Assembly: GCA_036362985.1 (NCBI GenBank)
Contig: JAYGXS010000007.1
Coordinates: forward strand, 8,686,464-8,750,463
DNA: 64,000 bases
Direction of reading: 5' to 3'
DNA from: Ligula intestinalis
Lineage: Eukaryota; Platyhelminthes; Cestoda; Diphyllobothriidea; Diphyllobothriidae
The position numbers and the translations under genes were made by a program. The notes under the pieces were generated by a model, which saw only the letters and a list, made by a program, of their open reading frames with translations, made no database searches and had not been told where the DNA came from. Position 1 is the stretch's first letter, and every line of letters starts with the position of its first letter. Positions 44,070 to 54,914 of this stretch are shown here, piece after piece.

Positions 44070-44620
44070 AAATTAAAAGCTTCTTTTCCCTGGTAAACAT
44101 TTGAAGACTGTATAAACAGCAAGAAAAACGAAAACCACGCTCGTCAATTACTGAGCACTTGCTAGATACGGGCCACTCCGTGGACCTTAAAACCTCCTTC
44201 CGAGTACTTGTTCAAGCACGAACAACTCGCACCTTACGCTACCTGGAGGCAGCGTACATAAGGCGGTTTAAACCCGACCTATGTAAACAATTGGAGCATG
44301 TAGTTAACCTAACTCTACCTTGGTAACACTGGCTCCTTGTTTACACATCCCCCCTCCCCAAATTTTCTTTCTTTTTGCCTAAACGTTTTTTCTCCAGTTT
44401 TTGCTGTCTACAGCGTTTAACTTTCAGCTTTATCGAATGCCTCTTGGCCATGTACAGTGACCTTGCCGGTTTTATCGATTTTTTCTGTATGAATTCAGTT
44501 GTGTATTTTCTCTAACGTTCCTTTCCGTTTTGCAATGAGGGGTGGCAACTGAAGAGCCCTCTCGAAATTTATGGATCCATTAAATGTTGCTGTTTATACA
44601 GTCTTCAAATTTAAAAATGA
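44070..44620 (+). mobile_element. PLE C-terminus and 3' region, flanked by its own inverted ends
   Basis: The plus strand encodes SSITEHLLDTGHS (starting near 44146), FRVLVQARTTRTLRYLEAAY, IRRFKPDLCKQLEHVVNL and the end TLPW at 44325, nearly identical to the long PLE at 25.0 kb, followed by the same 3' untranslated region. TTTGAAGACTGTATAAACAGCA (44098 onward, 20 of its bases: TGAAGACTGTATAAACAGCA) lies at the left and its complement, TGCTGTTTATACAGTCTTCA, at 44587, so the fragment sits between inverted copies of its own terminus. Confidence 0.85.
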
Positions 44621-46539
44621 GCCTAAACCTGCATAGAAAACTATTTACCTTCACCCCAACCCTATATTTGATTAATAAACCACATGTTCAAGCATTTTTA
44701 TGCCGGCCAAGTTCAACACGCATTAGACATATTCGCGTGAGAACTATTCTTACGTTGTTTTATTTGCCTGATTTTCAAACTTTACCCTAATTGCCAGCTA
44801 GTCATGGTGTGCTCATGATAATGGAAGTTCCATCACCAGTTCCCCTAATATCCATTCTCATGGACGGAGTACCCGCATCGTCCCTCTGAACTGGCATCTT
44901 TTCCGTACCGTAAAAGCAAGACTAGTTTCAAACTCCAGGCAATGTGATTTTGCAATAATTGCTAAAGTCTTCCTCTCATATATCATATTAAAATGTTTAC
45001 CTCGTACAGTTCTTGATCAATTGTGATCGCTACGGCATGCGGATTATGGTTCCGTTCCATTTGAGAAAAGCAGATGTGGATTATCAATTGGTAGAAATTG
45101 TATATATTGTAGAGAATTACTGCAGACTGCGTTGCAATTATCATACTTACTGCAGCTTCTAAATTTTAGTTTACTGTGGTGTAGTATAGCCTGCATATCA
45201 ACGATTATAGCATCGAATTACTGATCAAAATGTCACGGGTTCGACCCTCCAGTGCTGCACAGCCGAGAGCTGGGTATGGCTGGTTGTTGGTTCTTACGAA
45301 GTTCAACTATTCTTACCGGTAAACACTTTGATCCTCGGTCAAGAAAGCGTTAGAGGCACATAAGATTATGCATCCACAAACAACATTAACTAGGCCACGA
45401 ATGAATTTGCCTTAAATTGACTCAGGGTTAGTTGTTAACGTGTGATAGTACTGCAACTTTGTCCGAGTCACGATGACTATAAACTCGATAGTCAATACTC
45501 TACATCCGAATAATCGAAAATTTCCAGGCAAATTATTTCTACTTATCCAACCTTTATAAAACACCAGGACACTGTCAGCATCATACGTCCTTTTTAGTTA
45601 CAATGTTCAATAGCATAAGTGCAATTTTCAAGGACTGTATTTATCAATGTGACCTTAGTTGGTGGCGGTTTGGGAGACGTGCACGGCCTTCTGGAACATT
45701 TAGTGAATGTCAGCTCGGTCTAGAGGAAGGTGGTCGCTTATCTACATGGAAAGGCAGCATCCACATACGTACTCTTACTGGAGAAGCATTAGGATTCCAA
45801 ATAAGCATCACCCTAAGGAAGATTTAAATAACAGTGATGTCGAAAACCAACTAAATGCATCAATGAGATAGCTGCAGAGATTGAAACGTGCATATTATTT
45901 TACCGTTAAGCCAACTACATTCAATTTTGGTTTCCAGTAACGTCGACTTCTTTAGCGCACTGCACGGCAGTGCATTTCCTCGATAATGGCCTCATTAAAT
46001 AGACTTCGTAGTTTCCTGCATTTTGAGGTAAAGAATTATAAATTCAATATGCTAATCGGTTTCTTATGTTATCCACTGCTTAAAAGATTACCATTATCGT
46101 TTTGTATGATGACTTGCCAAATGCTATGATTTCACAAGTATATAGTCACGTCAGATACCTCCCTTGAAACAAATTTGCTCAACGGCAAATTTCAATATGA
46201 GCAAGTCAGTTAGCAGATACTTCCATTGGTGGTTGTTGATATGGGAGATTTAAATGCATTTTATATAGTTAAAAAAACAGACGTAATCCGTGTTGAACGT
46301 AATATACAGCAGACTTCACATGCACTACAAAGTGTTACAAACGTCAAAGGCTACATTTATATTAGTGCACTGAAATGTTTTTTATTGTTCATGAATATAT
46401 GACCAGTTCACTTCAAAAATTATACATTATGGCATCCCTTTGGCTTGGCTTACACTAATCCATAAAATGGAAACGTTCAAAAAATTACAGAGGTTTCTTT
46501 GAAAACAAAATGGTTAAAATGATTAATGTAATAAGTTGA
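44621..46539 (+). repeat. Old repeat material (R4-like), with a hammerhead-SINE fragment at 45235-45300
   Basis: The part at 45.95-46.5 kb (TTAGCGCACTGCACGGCAGTG, CCTCGATAATGGCCTCATTAA, TTCCTGCATTTTGAGGTAAA) is R4, shared with 34.97, 57.87 and 63.5 kb. At 45240-45300 GGGTTCGACCCTCCAGTGC and GCTGGGTATGGCTGGTTGTT resemble the B box and middle of the hammerhead SINE. The stretch 44.62-44.9 kb recurs, diverged, at 54.3-54.65 kb (CCAGCTAGTCATGGTGTGCT). I see no gene. Confidence 0.5.
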
Positions 46540-46715
46540 CCGACAAAGCAAAGGGAGACGGGAATGGCCATTTCTGGCTTATAAGCCGTCATCAGCCAGT
46601 CATACCTAACCTCGAAATTTGGCACCCCCGAGATTTGTACCCGGGACCTTCGGTCATTGTGTTCAGGACACTATCTCTAGTCCACGGGTCCCCTGCTTTG
46701 TCAGTTGTGATCGGA
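46540..46715 (-). repeat. Hammerhead SINE with tRNA-like head
   Basis: On the minus strand: a head with A-box-like GTGGACTAGAGATAGTG and B-box-like GGTCCCGGGTACAAATC (near 46640), the linker GGTTAGGTATGACTGG, a hammerhead at 46557-46601, and the end CCCTTTGCTTTGTCGG. The unit is bordered by GACAAAGCA (46541-46549) and TGCTTTGTC (46693-46701), a 9-bp inverted match that may be chance or reflect the conserved end sequence. Confidence 0.78.
46557..46601 (-). ncRNA. Hammerhead ribozyme (SINE-borne)
   Basis: Minus strand: stem I GACTGG, core CTGATGA, stem II with GGC and GCC closing TTATAA, core GAAA, self-complementary stem III ATGGCCAT, cleavage nucleotide U17, stem I return CCCGTC (five of six pairs). 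Same architecture as the copy at 9.24 kb with a different, compensating stem III sequence (ATGGCCAT against ATAGCTAT), both palindromic. Confidence 0.78.
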
Positions 46716-46894
46716 AATATGATAAATAAATGCAGGTATTTCACCTATCTAGTCAAGAAACAATTAAATTCTGCTTTGTCATGATGCTCGCAACGACAAC
46801 ACGCAATGACCGTCACATAGTGACAAAGTTGATATGATAAAGAGGATCCGACAAAGCAAAGATTAAGGCGATATGATGAAGTGGATCATCATCA

Positions 46895-47395
46895 AGCCGT
46901 TACATTTATATGGTAATAAAATGAATAAACTATGGTGGATTGTGGACAGATCAGGTGTTATTGTTGGCACGATCGGTGGGGAGGGGGGGGATTTGTGGAA
47001 GTTGAAGTCACAATGGCAATCTCTAGACGGCCCAGCGTCCACGACCGCTGATAGGGTTTGCGTGGTTGGATTTGGGACTTGCTTGTCTCTGCGGGAGCCC
47101 GTTTTCGAGGTCTGTGGTCCGCCGTGGCCGGTCGTGTTACCTATTTTTGCTCATGGCAACTGCGGTGTCGCGAAGAAATACTTTTGGGCGCATAACACCA
47201 GTTTGCGTAGTCGGATGGTGGCCGCCTCTGCCGTCGCCAACAGACGCTGTCCGAGGAGTTTTGAGTAGCTTGAAGGCACCTTGTTAATCACTCGGAAAGC
47301 CTTTTTGACATACACGCGATGGTCTGAGTCTACCAGGTGTCCACCAACCACAGTTTATTTATTTCATTACCATATAAATGTGTAGGCCTGACGAG
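46895..47395 (-). mobile_element. PLE C-terminus flanked by inverted termini
   Basis: On the minus strand the frame 47351-47151 encodes VGGHLVDSDHRVYVKKAFRV, INKVPSSYSKLL, LLATAEAATIRLRK and LVLCAQKYFFATPQLP, the last block of a third PLE family whose members end in a Leu-Pro-Trp motif (the Trp codon here is TGA). ACATTTATATGGTAATAAAA (46898 onward) and its imperfect complement TTATTTATTTCATTACCATA (47355 onward) form terminal inverted repeats of about 45 bp. The upstream GIY-YIG and RT parts are missing. Confidence 0.72.
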
Positions 47396-48900
47396 ATTTT
47401 ATCGAAAACAAACGTATGTTCGCTAATTTATCTTCTGACATTTTCAATTGGAATTTTCGCAACGTTAATTTATTTTTCCCTGAAATTTCGCAAGAGCTCA
47501 TTAAAATTGCCAAAGAAGGTGTTTTACCTTAAAACGGTATCATTTATCAATTAGCAAAACATCTTTCTTCAAGTGGGGACTTAAGTGCGACTGATAAGTA
47601 TTAATTTAAAAAGTTAGAATCCCTGGATAGCAAAAAAACTTGGATTATGCTGCATTACAGCTGTACCAAAACAGCCGCTAATAATTCTACCGCTTCATGT
47701 GGTATGGTTTTTTAAATTCTCGCCGCAATGCCAACGCTCGCAAGCCCAATTCAATCCCAGTTTCAGACGAAATCTGCCTGCCAAATGAAGGTTTGGTTTT
47801 GGCTTATACTATTTTTCTTTTTCGTATGTGTAAATTTTTTCTGTTGGATGTCGCTGCCGTATGTTTTAAGCAGAGATTGGTGCCCTCGGTTGTTGAGAAT
47901 GAATATATCTGTTCAGCCGAGATGGCCTCCCCTTGTTTGGTAATGAAAACATTGTCATTGCTGTGAACGAAGTAGAGGTATTGGACTTCATTGAAGACAC
48001 TCAATACACTTGGTCTTTAGTTGCAGAAGTGTACATTCGCACCTGGCCTACCGGCCCACTCCACCCCTTTGACAGGAATATCTGGAGAGTTTGGAGCAGT
48101 TATCCATTTAATCTGGAACGTGGGCCAAAGCCAGTCCAAGCTGGGAGTATCCAGCAGCAACCTACATCTGCGTCTTCGGAATCTGGGATTGTCTGCGAAT
48201 CTTTGGAGCCTGCGTCTTCAGAAGCTGCGTCTTCTTCAGAATCTTCGCAATCGGGTGGCCTTTGTTTGCGTTCTTAGGGGTCCACTATGTGTTTGGGTTA
48301 GCCAGGTTCTACAATACATTGCGTTATGGACGACTGTGTTAGCTGTCATGCTGCAAGCATAGATTTTATGTGTTGTCTACATCGCCCCATTTACCAAGGT
48401 AGTAGATTTAATACTCGAGTCATCTTTTTCACTACCTAGCAGGTCCGCTCAATTAGGTTGCCCAGCTTTTGGGCTTTGGTCTATAGGTGGACCAAATCCC
48501 AAAATATATCCAACGGACGCGAAAGTATGTTCTTAACAGTAAAAAAGCTGATTCCAGTCATTACTTTTTCTTCCATGGTAAATAAGGTGTAATCGTCAAT
48601 AGAAGAAATAAATGTCTGTACAAAGACAGGTAACATGATTTTCCACAATTCCATTTCAAAGACTATTTGGTCAACCCAATGCAATAGAACTTGGTAAAAG
48701 CGCAAAAAACAGCGCTCTCATAAGCTTTAGTTAGCTGAACACTCGAGCTGACATCCTCAAAATGCACCTCTCTCCTCTCTTAACGCACCCAACTGTTGTT
48801 TTCATGATATAATTTAATATAGACTATCACCGCGACAGGCACTTTGTTTATATACTGTTCATACTCGTAAATTTAGAAAATTTCATGGCAACATTGTTTA
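47396..48900 (+). repeat. Composite repeat copy E (R2 block)
   Basis: Contains the R2 landmarks: GAACGAAGTAGAGGTATTGG, GGAATATCTGGAGAGTTTGG and a Ser/Glu-codon stretch at 48165-48255. The longest plus-strand frame there (47933-48277, 114 codons) reads FIEDTQYTWSLVAEVYIRTW and then SASSESGIVCESLEPASSEA. The equivalent frame of the 51.9 kb copy reads CIEETRDAWTVVSEFYLRLW. No known domain. Downstream parts match 37.6-38.1 and 52.6-53.2 kb. Confidence 0.65.
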
Positions 48901-48949
48901 AATTAATTCAATTACCAAACGAATTACAAGATGGTACTGCGCCTCATCA

Positions 48950-49512
48950 CCCCTGGTCCGCGACTGCTCCACCGCCACACTCGAGAGACTGCTTATTTGG
49001 CAGCTAACCTTCACTGAAGCTTGTTAAAATATCAGCCACCCAAAAGCCAGCAGCCAGCGTGTGATCTTCGTTGCGACACCTTCCATTTGGTTCTCGGCAT
49101 ATCTCTTGAATATTGTGTCCGAGATTATTGTCCGACTACTACGAAGATATCTCCAGTACTCGTGAGGATATTCACATATAACTGTGCAGTTTGTGGTGAA
49201 ATCAGAAACCACATTCACCTTGGCAAGGTGGGTGTTGAAACGCAGATACTGATTAAGTACCTTGAACACCGAGGTATCCTCAGATTGTTTAAGTTGAGTG
49301 ATGATACCCATGTCAGCATTAAGGAAGTCAAGTTTGGCAAACGAACGTTTTCGATTAGATCATCATCGGTTACATTTGTTAACTCTACCCACCAATATAT
49401 TACTGTATTGCCTGTTCCAATTGTTGCTACAGTGTACAGCATCCAGCTTTATGCATTTCAGCTATTCTTAGTGGCTACATTTTTAGTCATTTTAAAAAAT
49501 GCTGAAGGCTAA
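48950..49512. other. R6 start followed by unexplained open frames
   Basis: Positions 48955-49055 are the R6 block (GAGACTGCTTATTTGGCAGCTAACC). Beyond it both strands are open: a 163-codon plus-strand frame (49021-49512) and minus-strand frames of 95 and 75 codons over the same bases. The plus frame starts inside repeat sequence and has a hydrophobic C-terminus (VATVYSIQLYAFQLFLVATF). I recognise no family. Both strands being open argues for chance or an old exon rather than a defined gene. Confidence 0.3.
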
Positions 49513-50190
49513 TGTTGAATTTAAATTCGTAAATAATAAAATGAAAGGACAGGAAGGGCACGAATGTTTCCTTGACTCAAAGGCATCTGTCAATGAGGAT
49601 CATCCTTTTGTGGAAGCAAATGAGTGTTCAACATAATAAAACGACAAAAAACGAAATTTAGCCCAACTGATCTGATTCGCAGCTTTCCACTGACAATGTG
49701 CAAAGCGAAAAAGACATAGGTGCAGTCTGTTGCTTATTTTGAAAGAAATCGTATGGTATAAACTACCCTTTCAAACACACATAAAATGCTCAACCTTTCA
49801 GTTGAGTCTACTTTGCGCTTAATTTAATTAAGCTGTTTCTAATTGGCAAGGTACTGTGTCAGCACTGCCTGCCTCGGAGATCATTCAGAAACGTAGTTAT
49901 CTCTGACCATGAGCTGCAAAGAAAATGCATTATGCTAAAATGTCACAATGCAAAGCAATCTCTTGATGACTTCGTTCGAAATAAACAGGACATTTAATTG
50001 CAATCCTCTTAAAATTAGTGCATTCAAATAATGCGGCCGTTTCTTATTTCGTTGACAAACGTTTTTTTCAAAAGAAGCAGTTTTTCCTCTTGCGTGGAAA
50101 ATGCCATGTCTAAATGTGTTTGTGGTAATGATGATGCTTACAGCGAGATAAGCAGACCTATCTCTCTGGAGATCATGACCCAGTTTGTCC
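49513..50190. other. No gene recognised
   Basis: AT-rich sequence without recognisable motifs. It precedes a GC-rich repeat. Confidence 0.35.
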
Positions 50191-50750
50191 TTTATTTTTG
50201 CGTTCCTTCGTCAACGACGATGCACTGTTTGTGTGCATCACTGAGCTCGTTGTTCTGGATAAACTGGTTGATGGAGTGGGGCAACTCTGGCTGAATTGTT
50301 GTGGGAGCCTGCCGCTGTTGACTCACGCTGTCTGCCTTTCTTTGCCGCGCACTTGGCAACCGCTCTCAGAAGCCGTACGCTTCCCCCTTCTCGCCGCAGC
50401 AAGCCTTGCACAAGAGTCAGCCAATCGATGACCGCCTGTCCACCGGGTTGGCTTCAATTTCACACTAAGCCCATTCAAAAGGCAAGGCGGAACTCACTCG
50501 GCCTTTCGCCCCGGTGGACAGCGGACGCGAGGCTGCGGCGCTCTCTCACTCTCTCTCACTCCTCATAGTCAAATTCCGCCCCAGGCCGAGTCAACCCTTC
50601 CTTTAATTATTCTCCTACTGATTCTGTACGGAATACACTCTCCTTCTACCCTGGTTTCCACGACTTCTATCTTCTCCTAAGGAACCGGGCCTGCAAGACC
50701 GCAGTAGTTAGGCTTTAACCGGATAAGGCTGCACTCCTTTGCGATAAGGT
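50191..50750 (-). repeat. GC-rich repeat, LTR-like (also at 61.0-61.7 kb)
   Basis: On the minus strand GGTTCCTTAGGAGA, CCAGGGTAGAAGGAGAG, GGAGAATA and GGGTTGACTCG occur in the same order and spacing as on the plus strand at 61.18-61.28 kb. The GC-rich composition and the pairing of two opposite copies suggest a solo LTR or similar element, but I see no coding remnant. CTGTCCACCGG and CCGGTGGACAG form an inverted repeat at about 50436-50525. Confidence 0.45.
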
Positions 50751-53650
50751 CACTGCACCAACGCGTACGAAATTCACCTCAAAGTGTGGTATTTTTAAAA
50801 CACTGCAAACCCCTAATAACGCCTACGGTGCCCATATTTGTAACGAGGTTTGTCCGGCAAGTGTGGCACGTACCACATTTTGGGGAGGGGGGGGGGGGAA
50901 ACCATTTAACCTTAAACCAGGTACACGTGCAATGCCACGGCAGATTTATCGATTTTCACTTTAAATTGTCCGCAACACTCCGATGCACATTGCTCTGAAG
51001 CTGCTACAAAGAGTGGACCACGTAAGCTTTTTTGACATAAACATATGTAGATTGTTTGTGTACTGAAGTGCTATTTCTTCTTGGCAATGAATATGCCATC
51101 ATTTTACTTCAGGATTGCTATACTCTAGTACAATGCTCGGTACGTTTAACACTTATGCCTTAAATGTGAACTTTTATAAAATCAAAGAGGTTGCTTTGAA
51201 TATAAAGGGGTTAAATTGGTTAATTTATGTTACCTTGAAGTTTGGACGACAAATTATTATCGCGTTCGTATTACCGCGTTCTACGTTAAAACGGAATCGT
51301 GTATCAACTCAGGAAATACAGAATACGAAGGTCAACATTTTCTTCAAAGTGAGATTTTTGATGCCACCGATTTATATTGCACTCTAAAGCCAGAAAACGA
51401 TAGTACACCCATTGATATGGTTTGCAACTATGCGTAACGTCTGAACGTATATACTATGATTAACTTGGCTAATATGTGTTACCTACAATTTCACGTGACC
51501 TTATTATTGTCATCGATGGGCGCCATATTACCAAATTCTTCATTAAAAACGCATGGTGGATAAATTCAGAGCATATTCCTCCAAGAGTTGTTTTTGATGC
51601 GAATAATTAGTCTTGCACTAAAAAGCCAGAATCCCTGGGTGACTAACCAGAATTGGATTCTGCTCTACGATAATTTTTAGTACAGTTCAACCAAGAAAAC
51701 CATTGGTAATTGTGGACCCGCTTAATATTTCAGCTAGCGCTCCATTTAAAACGTTGTTCTATTGAATCTGCAATACCAACAATCTCGAGGCCAATTCTTT
51801 CCCATTTTTAGACTAATCTCACCTGCCCAATGAAGTTATGGTTTCGCTTTATACAATTTCTTTCTTTTGTATAAGCAACGTTTCCCTGCTGGATATCGCT
51901 ACAGTATGCTTTACAGCAGAAATCGGCTATCTGCTTTGGCGCTGAAGAATATCATCATTGGTGTGGGCGAAGTCAAATTATTGGAGTGCATCGAAGAGAC
52001 TCGTGACGCTTGGACTGTGGTTTCGGAATTTTACCTTCGCCTCTGGAGTGCCAGCCTAGTTCGCCTGTTTGTCAGAAATATCTGGAGTGTTGGGAGCAGT
52101 TGTCCATGCGATCTGAAACTTGCGCTGACGTGTGCCCATGTTGAGAGTAGCCAGCAACATTCGGAATCTGGTTCTTCGGAATCTGCGACTTCAGAATCTG
52201 GGGCTTCCTCCAAATATTTGGAGCCTGCGTCTTCTTCAGCATCTTTGAAATCTGCATTTACAACAGAGATCGCCTCCTTAGTTTGGTCATCAAGAAATTT
52301 GCTGCGGAGACTAACCACGAGAAACCAGAATCAGTATTTTCTTCGAAATCTTCGAAATCTGCCTCTTCAAAATCTACCCCAGCTGGCATCAAGCAACGCT
52401 CCAGCTTGCAAGGTTACAAAACGATGACATCTGTCAATCAAACGTGCTAAAGCACACGGAACCTAGGGGTAACAGTTAGCGCATTGAAAGATGCTGGTGG
52501 CCGATGTTTGCGTTTCTACCGGTTTCGGGTTTGCTACGTTCTCCTTCACATTGACATATGGACAATTATGTTACCTGTCATGCTCTCGACGTATGTTTAC
52601 TGCGTTGGTGACTTCACTTCGTTCACCAAGGTAATAGGTTAAATATTTTAGTCCACATTTTTACTACGAAGCACGTCAGCTCAATAAGGTTACACATATT
52701 TTGGACTTTGGTCCACAATATACGCAACGGACATGTTGGTGTTGCGTTCTTTATAGTTAACATCTGATTCGAGTGATAAACGTATTTCCCTGGTGCATAA
52801 GATAGCATCGCCAGCACAGAAAGTTTATGTCTGTACCAGGAAAGGTAACACAATTGTCCATTATTCAATACCAAGGGCATGTGGTCAACCGAATAACATA
52901 GAAGCCAGCAAAAATGCAAACAACTATGGTCAAAAAAAACTATAGTTGGTTGATCAAACTGGCCACATACATTCACGTTGAAGTTCTTAGAACACACTGT
53001 AATGAGCCAGAGTCGTTGTCCCTCTTCGTTATCAAATCACGCGCCAGACTCTTCAAGGCCAGGAGTAGTACAGAAAACTACAACACCCTTACTTTCTCCT
53101 CTTTTAGCCCATCCGTTGCTTCCCTGATATAAATCAATATGGACTGCCACGTGGACATGTTTTTGATGTTTACATCGTTTACATTTGCAAACTGCTCATA
53201 ATTATCTACTTTGTCAATTTCAAGGCAACATTATTTGACTGGTCATAAATGTAGTTTTTATTTCATTCAATAAACAAACGCATTTACTGTATGGTTAATT
53301 CACGCATCTTGAATCAACCCTTATTACATAAAATTACGCAGTTTATTTATATGAGGGGTAATTTTCTGTTTGTGCTTAATAATATGTTAAAGATATAGGT
53401 TAGGATTTACTTGAACATTGGGGTCTGGTTATATATAAGTGTTTTGCAAAGAATAAAATTAAAATTTTAGTGGTGTGAATAAACTTGCCTGTCGTGGATT
53501 AGTTACCCAATCAAATTGTCTTTGCTCACCGACCTTGGAATTCGTGCTCTCTGCCCATTCAAAATTCTACCTAACTTGTCTGTTTCGGAAACTCACTGGA
53601 GTAATAAAACAAAATTATTGTGCTGGGGATTTGGCAGATTTTCTTACTTC
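50751..53650 (+). repeat. Composite repeat copy F (R3-R2-R1), most complete
   Basis: R3 (50760-51100) holds GTGCCCATATTTGTAACGAG and CAAAGAGTGGACCACGTAAGC. R2 (about 51480-53260) has the longest open frame of the family, 186 codons (51867-52427): LLECIEETRDAWTVVSEFYL, VRNIWSVGSS and a Ser/Glu run HSESGSSESATSESGASSKY, continuing into Arg/Asn/Leu-rich sequence. R1 (53280-53650) ends AATAAAACAAAATTATTGTG. The total order matches copy A in reverse. A run of twelve G lies at 50887-50898. I recognise no domain and treat the frame as unproven coding sequence. Confidence 0.7.
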
Positions 53651-54160
53651 AATTGATCTAATTTAAAAAAATTGTCAGCCTCGGCTGGAGCCGAAGTCAA
53701 ACAGAAGTGAAGGCTTTTAGCAGCAAACGCTCTATCAATTGCACTATGAGGCTTCCTCCAAATATTTGGAGCCTGCGTCTTCTTCAGCATCTTGGAAATC
53801 TGCCTTTACAACAGAGATCGCCTCCTTAGTTTGGTCATCAAGAAATTTGCTGCGGAGACTAACCACGAGAAACCAGAATCAGTATTTTCTTCGAAATCTT
53901 CGAAATCTGCCTCTTCAAAATCTACCCCAGCTGGCATCAAGCAACGCTCCAGCTTGCAAGGTTACAAAACGATGACATCTGTCGCAGTAAGACCGATTTT
54001 ACCAGCCCAACTTACTGCTCGTATGAAATTCAGCATACCAGAAGAGCTAGATGACTGCCTGGGCAGGATATCGTGAACAAATATCTACAATAAACAGGAA
54101 TGACTACTAGGCTCACTTCATTGTTCGGGAGATTAGTAGATTAGCTTAATTCAATTGACC
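53651..54160 (-). repeat. Family-1 SINE, head type a, split by a 235-bp insertion
   Basis: SINE sequence (CAATTGATCTAATTTAAAA, CCTCGGCTGGAGCCGAAGTC, CTCTATCAATTGCACTATGA) breaks off inside the tRNA-like head at about 53750 and resumes at about 53984 (AAGACCGATTTTACCAGCCC), including CTAGATGACTGCCTGGGCAGG. The interruption is a copy of R2 sequence. Confidence 0.8.
53748..53983 (+). repeat. Near-identical copy of 52203-52436 inserted in a SINE head
   Basis: From GGCTTCCTCCAAATATTTGG to AAAACGATGACATCTGTC this matches 52203-52436 with only about two differences that I can see (CTTTGAAATCTGCA against CTTGGAAATCTGCC). The left edge shares GGCTTCC between donor and target. Confidence 0.92.
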
Positions 54161-54914
54161 CACCTGTAAACATTTACGCATCTGGTTTTATTTTTGTTTT
54201 TGTGCCGAGGATGCAGGATGTAGGACACGGGATTACTGATTTGCCTCTTACTGACTGTCAGCGACCATTGCTAGAAAGGACACTAAATTTTTATACGCAA
54301 GTAGAGTATATTTCATTCTGTCACTCCGTGGAACCATGTGAGAGAACTAGAATGAAAAACATTAAAAATGAGCGTAAATCTGTACGGAAAACTATTGCCC
54401 TAACCCTACATTTAATTAATAAATCGTGTGTTAAAACACTGTAATACAGGCGTAGTGTTGCGCACGCTAAGCGCACTCCCGCGTTTTTCATTGGATTGAT
54501 ACTGAAGCTCCGTCCTTATGGCCAGCTAGTCATGGCGTGCTGATGATAATGGTATTTCCCTCACATGCGAAAAGAAATTACCTCTAATATCAATTCTCAT
54601 GGACGGAGTATGCCCATAAAAAGAGTGTCCACCTAAACTGACGTCTTTTCCTCAAAGTAAATGCAAGACTGCTTTCAAACCTCAGGCAACGTGACTTTCC
54701 AATAATTGCTGTAGTCTTCCTTGCACATTTCACAATTTAAAAAATGTTGTTTGCCACGTACAGTCCGTGGTTAACTTCATCAGCGGGACATAAGATTAAC
54801 TGTCCTATTTTATTTAAGAAAAGCAGATGTGAAATGCCAATCGAGAGAAATAGTTTATTTTGAAGAGAGGTACATCAGAATGCGGTGCAAAAGTACACTG
54901 TCAAACTCAAAGAC
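54161..54914. other. Old repeat, no gene
   Basis: Diverged copy of 43.9-44.05 and 44.62-45.0 kb: AGGATGCAGGATGTAGGACA, GGAACCATGTGAGAGAACTA and AGTCATGGCGTGCTGATGAT recur there. No coding signal. Confidence 0.45.

Noticed and set aside
49021..49512. 163-codon open frame as a host gene
   Set aside because: It starts inside the R6 repeat, the opposite strand is open over the same region, and no motif is recognisable. Kept only as an unexplained region.
50887..50898. G-run as a G-quadruplex signal
   Set aside because: A single homopolymer run in a repeat; it has no partner runs, and length in such runs is prone to sequencing error.
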